Positions 33,901 through 41,333 of a stretch of DNA of 62,874 bases are shown one piece after another; position 1 is the stretch's first letter; each line of letters begins with the position of its first letter. Where the stretch lies: the NCBI GenBank assembly GCA_947170465.1, contig CAMVTS010000005.1, positions 1-62,874 of the forward strand. Direction: 5' to 3'. Source of the DNA: an uncultured Clostridia bacterium (GTDB taxonomy: Bacteria > Bacillota > Clostridia > Oscillospirales > Acutalibacteraceae). Under the pieces are notes generated by a model. The model saw only the letters and a list, made by a program, of their open reading frames with translations. It ran no database searches and had not been told where the DNA came from. A program made the position numbers and the translations under genes.

Positions 33901-34458
33901 TCACACGCTCCTTTCGGGTAAAATAATATCCGATTCCACCTCATTGCCCCAAACGTCCCAGCCGGGCGTCTTTTCCCGGGCAAAAAGCTCAATGCGCGGC
34001 AGATCGCCCATCAGCTTGATTATCTTGTCCCGCACTTCGCCGGGCTTTTTGCTATGCTGTTCAAGGTGAGCAATAACAAATTGATGAATCCCCGCGTTTT
34101 GACGTTTTGGGTGTCCTTTGAGCGCAAGCAGACAGACCTCGGCATTTGAGCGCGTCCAAAAGCCCATACCGTAAAACCATGTGTCGGCTTTTCGGTTCTG
34201 CTTCAACCAAAGAAAAGCGAGGGTACGATATTGAAAGCCCCATGCGTCGATAACCTGAAACGCCTCTTTCAGCTTTGGAAAGGTCGTCCACAAAAACAGT
34301 GCGCAGTTCTTATCCGCAAGCTGCTCCACAGGCAGATTGCAAATGTCGTCAAGCGTCATGGTAGGATAGTGCTGCTCCGCTCCGCCGGGTATTTTTCGCT
34401 GCTCATAGCGCCACGGTGGATCGGCATAAATAATGTTATATTTCTTATTGTCGGACAT
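33901..34458 (-). CDS. MT-A70-family DNA adenine methyltransferase
   Basis: The 185-residue protein has the DPPW catalytic motif (IIYADPPWRYEQ, residues 9-20), an LFLWTTFPK region and a RSNAEVCLLALKG region, typical of MT-A70 N6-adenine methylases of phages and ICEs. It lacks a specificity domain. It may modify the element's DNA to escape host restriction. It overlaps the SpoVG gene by 1 nt. Confidence 0.9.
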   Translation of the reverse strand: MSDNKKYNIIYADPPWRYEQRKIPGGAEQHYPTMTLDDICNLPVEQLADKNCALFLWTTFPKLKEAFQVIDAWGFQYRTLAFLWLKQNRKADTWFYGMGFWTRSNAEVCLLALKGHPKRQNAGIHQFVIAHLEQHSKKPGEVRDKIIKLMGDLPRIELFAREKTPGWDVWGNEVESDIILPERSV

Positions 34459-34895
34459 CAGAGGCTCTGTTCACTCTTTCCGGCAGATTTGACAGGCTGC
34501 TTTCTGACCTTATCAGCCTGATCCTTTAACGCGCCTTTCAAAGACGGCTTTTCCGTCGCCTCGCGTGAAGCGTCAAGGGTTTCGCGCATTTTATCAATCG
34601 CCGCGCCGTAGCCGTTAATAATTGCGGAAACAATCAGATTTCGCGCGTCGGCAGTAATGGGCTTAAAAGTGTCATGCCAGTTGCCTTGACTGTCCTGCAT
34701 AGAGGGCATATTGACATATAACCCCTTTTCGCCGGAACATACGCGGAAATTCTCAACAACAAAGCTGTCGTTAATCGTAACGGTCGCAAAGCCCAGCAGA
34801 TTATTTCGGGGAGCGATTGGTCGCACGCTGACCTCGATTTTCAGGTCGTTGTTTGCCGCGGCGTCAGGGCGCGGCTGTTCGGTGGTTTTGCTCAT
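34458..34895 (-). CDS. SpoVG-domain ICE protein with shared C-terminal tail
   Basis: The 145-residue product has a SpoVG domain (IEVSVRPIAPRNNLLGFATVTI, FVVENFRV, GLYVNMPS) followed by a helix and a tail EKPSLKGALKD... ending in GKSEQSL. SpoVG domains bind nucleic acid. The tail resembles the tails at 39715, 40565 and 41334. The ribosome site is AAAGGAGG. Its task in the transfer operon is unknown. Confidence 0.8.
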   Translation of the reverse strand: MSKTTEQPRPDAAANNDLKIEVSVRPIAPRNNLLGFATVTINDSFVVENFRVCSGEKGLYVNMPSMQDSQGNWHDTFKPITADARNLIVSAIINGYGAAIDKMRETLDASREATEKPSLKGALKDQADKVRKQPVKSAGKSEQSL

Positions 34896-34910
34896 TCAAT
34901 TCCTCCTTTG

Positions 34911-35771
34911 TTAGTGAGCATTAAAGATAGATTTGGATAATGAACCGGTCTTAAAGAGGGCAAAGGCAAGCAGGACGGTATATCCCGCGGTACCCCAGAC
35001 TGCCGCATGAATGTTGTCGGACGACGGAATTGTTTGCACCAGCACCGCGTAAATCGCTACGCACACAAGGATAAGAAATCCCTGAAAGCCCAGCGCGAAC
35101 AGCGAGCGCAAATAATTTTGTCCCATCTGACCCCATTCGCGGTTTGCCATTGTAGAAAACGGAATCGGAGCGAGGCTGACTGTCAGATAGATTTCAATCA
35201 TTCTTCCGTAAACGATAACAAAAATGACGATTGACAAAATCCACATGCACAAATGAATTATGTTGGTTTCCAGCCACAGACCAATCAGCTCCCAAACGCC
35301 CATATCTTCAAGCAGCGAGCGCAGATTATCCATATTGGTATCAACGTCGAGGTTGCCGGTAATCACGGTAGCGCCCTGCGATATGACATTTTGAGCGAGA
35401 TCAAACACCGCCATAACGATTGTAAAGCAGTTGGTTAGCAAGTACGCCGCGACAAACGTTTTGAATATCCATTTGAAAATATTAAACGTGTCGAATTCGT
35501 GCATATTGTTTTTCTCCAATATCATTTGAATCAGCTCATATACCAACACAAAGGTAAGTATCATTCCCGCAATGGGTATGACGACGGTTTCCGATAATGT
35601 TTGAATCATCGAAAACACGCCGCCGTTCCAGCCCTGCGGCGTCTGACCTACCTGAGTGGCTACGTCCGAAACCTGACTGTTTACGGACTCAAAGATACCC
35701 TCGTACTGGCTCGTGATTGCGTCAACCATGCCCTCCTTGATCCATTCGGTGAGTTGGTCGATAATAAACAT
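34911..35771 (-). CDS. VirB6/TrbL-like polytopic channel protein
   Basis: The 286-residue protein has an N-terminal amphipathic region (QLTEWIKEGMVDAITSQ), then about six membrane segments from residue ~65 and a region SLAPIPFSTMANREWGQMGQNYLRSL, as in VirB6-like proteins of Tn1549 elements. It lies between the Maff2 gene and the SpoVG gene and is part of the channel. Confidence 0.9.
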   Translation of the reverse strand: MFIIDQLTEWIKEGMVDAITSQYEGIFESVNSQVSDVATQVGQTPQGWNGGVFSMIQTLSETVVIPIAGMILTFVLVYELIQMILEKNNMHEFDTFNIFKWIFKTFVAAYLLTNCFTIVMAVFDLAQNVISQGATVITGNLDVDTNMDNLRSLLEDMGVWELIGLWLETNIIHLCMWILSIVIFVIVYGRMIEIYLTVSLAPIPFSTMANREWGQMGQNYLRSLFALGFQGFLILVCVAIYAVLVQTIPSSDNIHAAVWGTAGYTVLLAFALFKTGSLSKSIFNAH

Positions 35772-35777
35772 ACGAAA

Positions 35778-35993
35778 TTACCCGAACAGACCGGAAAGAA
35801 GCGGAATCAGCGTCGCGCCCACCAACGCAATACCGCCGCCCGCCATGAGCTGCTTCATGCCCTGAGATTTCGCACCGGGGTTATCGTTGCCGTAGCCTTC
35901 CAAAAGATTGATTACACCCCATGCGCCCAAGCCCGCGCCAAGAGCAATTACAAGGATTTTCAGGGTATCAATAGCGCTTGAAAAAAATTGCAT
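35778..35993 (-). CDS. Maff2-family small membrane protein
   Basis: The 71-residue product has two membrane segments and the pattern IDTLKILVIALGAGLGAWGVIN and NPGAKSQGMKQLMAGGGI of the Maff2 family. It is a small channel component (VirB2-like position) between VirD4 and VirB6. The ribosome site is AGGAGG. Confidence 0.9.
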   Translation of the reverse strand: MQFFSSAIDTLKILVIALGAGLGAWGVINLLEGYGNDNPGAKSQGMKQLMAGGGIALVGATLIPLLSGLFG

Positions 35994-36088
35994 TAAATTC
36001 CTCCTATCAAGTTTGATTTGTCAATGATTGCAATTTGTTTGTAAATTGAGTAAAAAGTGAAATTGTGTGTTTGATACAAACAAAAAAA

Positions 36089-36127
36089 GCCGCCGCTGTG
36101 ATACATGAGAGTAATCACAACGGCGGC
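36089..36127. terminator. Strong hairpin between VirD4 and Maff2 genes
   Basis: The arms GCCGCCG-CTGTGAT and ATCACA-A-CGGCGGC at 36089-36102 and 36114-36127 are flanked by A and T runs on both sides. It may reduce read-through from VirD4 into the channel genes or protect mRNA. Confidence 0.65.
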
Positions 36128-36188
36128 GAAAAAAGTAATGATTTTATTTGTCGGGAGAGTCCCTAATTCTCAAACAATAGCCTCCTTA

Positions 36189-38027
36189 TTAAGAATAGCG
36201 CGCCAATTCCTCGGCGCTGATTTCGTAGTTGATAAACTGCTCGTCCTTTTTCGGTTTCAGACGGGTAGATAAGAATTCTTCTATGCTAAAAGCGTTCTTC
36301 GGATTGTAGTCCGACAAATACTTGTAGTTGGGGTGTTTGGTAATATCATATTTTTTTGACAGAAAAGGCCGCACCCCTCGGATCTGCAGCAGACATTTAC
36401 CGCCGTCCATAACGGCGATTTCGTCCATTGACATTAAATCCTTGCCGAGCTTTTGAAAATTTTGCCCGTGGCTTTCCTGCGTGCCTTTGGTGACGCTCTC
36501 GTTATAGAGGTCTATCGTTTCCTTTCCAAGCAGGGAGTTCCAGCTTTTCAGCGTAGTTTCCTCTTTACCGCCGAGAAACAAACTCGCGTCACAGTTGCCG
36601 ATAATTGTGTCCATATTATCCTTATACAAGGCTTTAAGCTGACTCTGTGCCTGCAATACAAGGCAAGCGGATATTTCTCTTGAACGGATTGTCGCCATCA
36701 GCCTTTCCAAATTTGGAATCTGACCGATATTCGCTGCCTCGTCAATCAGGCAGCGCACATGAACAGGCAGCCGTCCGCCGTAAACGTCGTCGGCGCGTTC
36801 GCAAAGTCTGTTGAACAGGATAGAGTAAATCAGACTGATTAAAAATGCGAAGGTGCCGTCGGTGTCGGACATAATCAGGAAAAGCGCTGTCCGTTCGTCT
36901 CCGAGCATATCTAAATTCAGCTCGTCGTACATGGTAATCTCTCTGACCTCTTTAATATCAAAGGGAGCAAGACGCGACGCGCAGGAAATCAAAATGGATT
37001 TTGCTGTTTTTCCCGCCGCCAGCTTGTATTTTTTATACTGCCTCAGCGCAAAGTGATCGGGATTCTTTTGCTCCAATGCGTCAAAAAGAAGGTCAACCGC
37101 GTTCTTGAAATTCTCGTCGTCCTCGCGTACTTCCATTGCGTTTATCATTTCAACCAATGTCGCAAAATTCTGTTCATTAGTCGGCGCCTCATAATAGATA
37201 TAGCCGATAAGAGCTGTGTAAAGCAGCGTTTCCGCCTTTACCCAAAAATCATCACCTGATTTGCCTTCGCCTTTGGTATTGGCAATAAGGGTAGTGACAA
37301 TTTTCAAAATATCTTTTTCGGAGTGGATATATGCAAACGGGTTAAAGTGCATTGACTTTGAAAAGTTAATAGTGTTGAAAACCCTGATTTTATAAGGCTC
37401 ATACACTATCCTTCCGTTTTGGTCTCTCACCGGCTTGCCGTCCTTGCCGATTTTCGGCGCGCCTCGCTGTAACAGTTTTCCGCACTCAATCAGCACCGTA
37501 CCTTTCGGATCGGTAATGACATAAGAAGAATGAAGCTGCATAAGGTTCGGCTTGATAAAAAACCGCGTTTTACCTGAGCCTGAGCCGCCGACGACCAGCA
37601 CATTCTTGTTTCGGGCAAAGGCAGGTTTTTTCGGTCTGCCTGACAGCATAAGTCCCTCGGTCATAGTGAGAATAATGTTATTCCACGCAATAGGATCCAT
37701 AAAAGGAGCAATATCCTTTTTAGTGCCCCAGCGCGCGCTGCCGTACTCAATATTCTTTCTGTATTTTTTCGCGTTCTTGCTTTTGACATAAACGACGACG
37801 CGCATAATACCCGCGCCGCAAATGCCAATTAACAAATCTATCCATGCGGTCGGAAAGAAGTGACTGAACGCCGCAGAAAAGCCTTGATTCAGTCCCAACA
37901 TTTTTTGTGACGCGTCCACGCCGGGCGCGAGCCGGATAACCTCTCCGAGCTTTGCGAACAGTAGCACAAACAGCAAATACGGAAGATTTGGAATAACATA
38001 CTTTTTGATAAAATCGTTTTTACTCAG
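36189..38027 (-). CDS. VirD4-type coupling protein (T4CP)
   Basis: From a putative CTG start at 38027 (ribosome site GGAGG, 8 nt before) the product has 612 residues; the next alternative is TTG 37976. Two N-terminal membrane segments (IPNLPYLLFVLLFAKLGEV and ...IDLLIGICGAG) precede Walker A VVGGSGSGKTRF (~ residue 143) and Walker B CLIDEAANIGQ (~ residue 413). It links the relaxosome to the channel. The CTG overlaps the TGA of the PcfB gene as CTGA. The N-terminus matches the family better with the CTG start. Confidence 0.9.
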   Translation of the reverse strand: MSKNDFIKKYVIPNLPYLLFVLLFAKLGEVIRLAPGVDASQKMLGLNQGFSAAFSHFFPTAWIDLLIGICGAGIMRVVVYVKSKNAKKYRKNIEYGSARWGTKKDIAPFMDPIAWNNIILTMTEGLMLSGRPKKPAFARNKNVLVVGGSGSGKTRFFIKPNLMQLHSSYVITDPKGTVLIECGKLLQRGAPKIGKDGKPVRDQNGRIVYEPYKIRVFNTINFSKSMHFNPFAYIHSEKDILKIVTTLIANTKGEGKSGDDFWVKAETLLYTALIGYIYYEAPTNEQNFATLVEMINAMEVREDDENFKNAVDLLFDALEQKNPDHFALRQYKKYKLAAGKTAKSILISCASRLAPFDIKEVREITMYDELNLDMLGDERTALFLIMSDTDGTFAFLISLIYSILFNRLCERADDVYGGRLPVHVRCLIDEAANIGQIPNLERLMATIRSREISACLVLQAQSQLKALYKDNMDTIIGNCDASLFLGGKEETTLKSWNSLLGKETIDLYNESVTKGTQESHGQNFQKLGKDLMSMDEIAVMDGGKCLLQIRGVRPFLSKKYDITKHPNYKYLSDYNPKNAFSIEEFLSTRLKPKKDEQFINYEISAEELARYS

Positions 38028-38494
38028 CGTTCAGGCCCTCCATGCTCCTTGTTGCGGACACGATCCTTGCCGAGCGTCTTGACAAGCTCCTTGAATTTAC
38101 GGAGCTGAGCCACAAGCGACGGCCTTTTGCCGCGGGTGAGATCTTTATTGGTATATGCCTTAAACGCCTCGGTCAGAGCGTCGGCCTGATTCGCCTTGAA
38201 ATATACCGTCCAGCGCGGCGGTTTACTGCCTACCTCTTTTTCAATGTGATAACGAACTTGATATTTCCGTGCGTACCGTTCAAAGGAGCGCAAACGTCCC
38301 GAAACTTCAATCGTATTCAAGCCGCCGTCGCCCTGTGCCAGCCGTTTGAGAATGTTGCGGCCGGGTTTAACCGAATGACGCTGTTGCTGCATTTTGTGGA
38401 GAGCAGCCGTCATAGCCGCTTTCAAAACCCGTCCTGACAGCTTTGCCGCCTGAACGGTGATAGATACGGTTCTTTGGTCGATTTCTTCCTGCAA
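38024..38494 (-). CDS. PcfB-family (DUF3801) protein
   Basis: The 156-residue basic protein starts with TTG after GGAGG and has an N-terminal AKLSGRVLKAAMTAALHKMQQ helix and RFERYARKYQVRYH-type residues. PcfB proteins interact with the coupling protein and relaxase substrate in enterococcal plasmids. It directly precedes VirD4 and is coupled by a 4-nt overlap. Confidence 0.85.
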   Translation of the reverse strand: MQEEIDQRTVSITVQAAKLSGRVLKAAMTAALHKMQQQRHSVKPGRNILKRLAQGDGGLNTIEVSGRLRSFERYARKYQVRYHIEKEVGSKPPRWTVYFKANQADALTEAFKAYTNKDLTRGKRPSLVAQLRKFKELVKTLGKDRVRNKEHGGPER

Positions 38495-38510
38495 ATAATT
38501 CCTCCTTCCT

Positions 38511-39308
38511 TTAAATTAAAACCGCGTCAAGTGATTTCTCGCGCGGTTGGTGTTCGTGATCCTTAGCAACCTGAGCCACCTGAATTCGCGCGTGTTTTAA
38601 CAGCGTTTTCACCATAGAAGCCGGATCGTTGACTTCTGACAGTTTAGCTGTCATACCCTTGCACTCGTCGGGCAGATACTCCGCAATATCCCGGCACGCC
38701 TTGTCAACGCTGCCAATGAAGCCCCAACAGCTATCTTGCAGCTCGCCGTTTTTATATAACTCATACCCGTAGCACTGTCCGTTAAGATACGCGTCGTACA
38801 GCTCAACCTCGGCGTTTAACATATTTTCCGCTTTCCGCCGGATTTCAGGCGTGATTTTTTCAACCTCAAATTCCTCGCGGATTTTATCAAATGAAGCAAA
38901 AATAATACCTGTTTGTCCGCTGTCCCACGGATCACGAAAATCGGTGGTGCTGACCGATAAACCGCTGTGGTCGAGAAGATACACAGGTAACACAACATAC
39001 GCCTTTTCTATTTCTGCCATCAAAGCACGACTGTAAGCGCGGAGCTGTGCCGAGGTTCCGGGGTGAAGGTCAAAACTATTCACAAAAGCCTCATACATTT
39101 GCTTGCCTTTTTCACCGCCGTCGGCAGCATTGATAAACATTTCCTCCAACAAATCGTCTGAACAAAAATATTTGTGCTCGTCTCCGAGCTGATAACGTCG
39201 ATGAAAACAAATCATGGTACCGAAATTTTCGTCCTCGCGCCGCGGATTTGGGAAGAAGTCGTCTTTCTGAACGGTGAGCAAATATGGCTCCCGAATTGAA
39301 AGTAACAT
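38511..39308 (-). CDS. Conserved ICE/phage hypothetical protein
   Basis: The 265-residue protein has PREDENFGTMICFHRRYQLGD (with an R/E/D-rich start) and DHSGLSVSTTDFRDPWDSGQTGIIFAS, a layout shared by phage and ICE proteins of unknown function. No signal or membrane segment. The ATG overlaps the stop of the DUF3846 gene by 1 nt. Confidence 0.7.
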   Translation of the reverse strand: MLLSIREPYLLTVQKDDFFPNPRREDENFGTMICFHRRYQLGDEHKYFCSDDLLEEMFINAADGGEKGKQMYEAFVNSFDLHPGTSAQLRAYSRALMAEIEKAYVVLPVYLLDHSGLSVSTTDFRDPWDSGQTGIIFASFDKIREEFEVEKITPEIRRKAENMLNAEVELYDAYLNGQCYGYELYKNGELQDSCWGFIGSVDKACRDIAEYLPDECKGMTAKLSEVNDPASMVKTLLKHARIQVAQVAKDHEHQPREKSLDAVLI

Positions 39309-39718
39309 TACAGTTCCGGTCCTTTGTGAGATTTTTCGGATGAGCCTTCGCCGGGTACAGGCTCCTTTACAGCTAAAATCTTTCCGAATAACTTTGTGAA
39401 CGTTTCCGGGTGCTTAAATTCTTTCTTGAATTTTTCGGAAAGCTCAGGTGAAATGCTGCAAAAACTTTCTTCTCCAAGCCCGCAGATAAAGAAGTTTCCG
39501 GCAATAATATCATAAATTTCACCGTCCTCGGTTCTGAGCGCGCGGTTAAGCGGCAAACCTTCAATTTTACCTTCCTCATTGCATACCAGCGCGACAGGAT
39601 CTTCATAGGGGTAAACTGCCTGAATATATCCACCGACAGCGTCTTGCAGCGCTTTCAGGCCGTCGCCGATTTCTTTTTCGTAGGGAACCTTGCCGGGTTC
39701 TACCATTAAAACTTTCAT
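39308..39718 (-). CDS. DUF3846-family ICE protein
   Basis: The 136-residue protein has VLMVEPGKVPYEKEI, LQDAVGGYIQAVYPYEDPVALVCNEEGK and NRALR, the signature of DUF3846, a small domain of conjugative elements. It starts with ATG inside the end of the upstream gene. It ends in ...EKSHKGPEL, similar to the last residues of the 40565 product. Confidence 0.85.
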   Translation of the reverse strand: MKVLMVEPGKVPYEKEIGDGLKALQDAVGGYIQAVYPYEDPVALVCNEEGKIEGLPLNRALRTEDGEIYDIIAGNFFICGLGEESFCSISPELSEKFKKEFKHPETFTKLFGKILAVKEPVPGEGSSEKSHKGPEL

Positions 39719-40563
39719 AGACTTTGTTCCTCCTTCTTGTTGGCTCCTTTTGAGGGAGCCGGTTTATCGGTTTTTCCCTCCGCCAGCTTTTTGAGCACAG
39801 AGGGCTTTTTTGTGTTAGATATAGAATCGCCGCCTTTGATTTCGTTGATAATCTCGGCGGCTGTTTTTGTAGATATTTCAGATTCTTGCCCCTCAACCGT
39901 ATAGCCGGGCAACAAAACGCCGTTCACCTTGAAATACTCAGCGTATTCCTGCGGTATCGGCGGTGAGATTTCCTTGAAATAATGCGCAAAGGCTTTCTTG
40001 CGACCCTCGATATATTTTTCCGCAGCCGCTTTATCGGTGTAACGCTTTCGCCTTTGACCTGCGATTTCGACACAATGGCCGTGCTTCGGCGAGCGTATAT
40101 CCAAATCCCATGTAACATACCATGCAACAGGCACAGACTCTTGTTTTGTTCTGTCGTATTTGGTTTCTTCCCACACAGATACGGACATCTCGTAAACCAT
40201 ATTGCTGATCGAATCACGGTCATAGTAGTCCTCGTGAACCCACTGATTCGACGTATGCGTAACAGCGTGAGTAGTTAAATATTCCAAAGCGCGGTCATAC
40301 GTTTTTGTAATTGCCGCCTGACGCTCCCATTCACGGATTGAATCCCTGATTTTGGAAAAAATCATCTTCTCTGCTTCAACGCTCTGCTCTCTTGCTTTGG
40401 AAAGACTTTCCGCACCCAAGCCGATAAAGGGAGCCAAATCTATTTGATTATCGTAATAGTCCTGTACAACGGTATGGCCGATTTTTAATTCGCTGCCGGG
40501 CGTCAGTTCGTCATCATAATCAAAAACACCATAGTATTTTTCGTCTCTCAAAAATTCCTCCAT
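39715..40563 (-). CDS. ICE accessory protein with shared C-terminal tail, paralogue A
   Basis: The 282-residue product pairs with the gene at 40565-41320: both have a GSELKIGHTV/GSRIKLDHVL start, an SNQW/GNQW motif, ISNMVYEM/ISNSVYKM and SPKHGH/SPKLGH followed by AGQ(R/K)RK. Its last 32 residues (KKPSVLKKLAEGK... ending in KKEEQSL) match the tail of other operon products. Function unknown; the family is limited to ICEs as far as I can tell. Confidence 0.7.
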   Translation of the reverse strand: MEEFLRDEKYYGVFDYDDELTPGSELKIGHTVVQDYYDNQIDLAPFIGLGAESLSKAREQSVEAEKMIFSKIRDSIREWERQAAITKTYDRALEYLTTHAVTHTSNQWVHEDYYDRDSISNMVYEMSVSVWEETKYDRTKQESVPVAWYVTWDLDIRSPKHGHCVEIAGQRRKRYTDKAAAEKYIEGRKKAFAHYFKEISPPIPQEYAEYFKVNGVLLPGYTVEGQESEISTKTAAEIINEIKGGDSISNTKKPSVLKKLAEGKTDKPAPSKGANKKEEQSL

Positions 40564-40564
40564 A

Positions 40565-41320
40565 TTAAAGCTCCGGCTCTTTTTTGTTTTTAGAAGGCGT
40601 AGCCGGCGCCGCCTTTTGCTGAGATTTTGCCTCGCTGAGCTGATTAAGCACCGAGGGCTTTTTTAGTTGCTGCTCTTGACCTTCTATCCTGTAACCGGGT
40701 AAAACGCGGCCGCTTTCCATAAAAAACATTTTATATTTTTCAGGAATAGACGGCGAGAGGTCGGAAAAATACTTTGCATATGCGTGTATTCTTCCATTTA
40801 AATAGTTTTCTGCGGTAACACGATCCTCAAATTTGCGCTTTTGACCTGCTACATATGCCCAATGACCGAGCTTTGGTGAATTGATAGTGACTTCCCATTC
40901 TACCAACCAACGGTCATTTAGCGGCTTGGCACTCCATAAATTCCATTTTGGATTTTCAGATAGCTTACATGTCATCTTATAAACGGAATTACTGATAGTT
41001 CGCACGCCGTTTTTATCCTCAGTCCATTGGTTACCGGTATGCTCGACAGGAGCGATTTCAAGGTAGTTTAGCGCTAATTGCAGTTTTCGCGTTTGCGCCG
41101 CGTCGTGTTCCCATGCTTTCAAACCTGCTTGAAGAACCTCGTACATACTTTCTTCTTTTTTGAAGCTCTCGTTATATAGCTCGCGCACTTCTTCAACACT
41201 TTTATCCAACAACTCAGAAATATCATACTCGTTCAAATACAGGACATGATCCAGCTTTATGCGGCTGCCGGGCGAAAACAAATCATCCTCGAGCAGTGTA
41301 TAGTCTTTTTCATCAGACAA
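40565..41320 (-). CDS. ICE accessory protein with shared C-terminal tail, paralogue B
   Basis: The start is put at TTG 41320, preceded by AAGGGGTG, since upstream codons lie inside the neighbouring gene. 251 residues. It is the paralogue of the product at 39715 (shared motifs given there). The tail is KKPSVLNQLSEAK... ending in KKEPEL. A tandem duplication with later divergence is the likely origin. Confidence 0.7.
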   Translation of the reverse strand: MSDEKDYTLLEDDLFSPGSRIKLDHVLYLNEYDISELLDKSVEEVRELYNESFKKEESMYEVLQAGLKAWEHDAAQTRKLQLALNYLEIAPVEHTGNQWTEDKNGVRTISNSVYKMTCKLSENPKWNLWSAKPLNDRWLVEWEVTINSPKLGHWAYVAGQKRKFEDRVTAENYLNGRIHAYAKYFSDLSPSIPEKYKMFFMESGRVLPGYRIEGQEQQLKKPSVLNQLSEAKSQQKAAPATPSKNKKEPEL

Positions 41321-41333
41321 ATAATCACCCCTT

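Noticed and set aside
38511..39308. Member of the shared-tail group
   Set aside because: The C-terminus (REKSLDAVLI) lacks the KPSVL and EQSL parts and is not basic.
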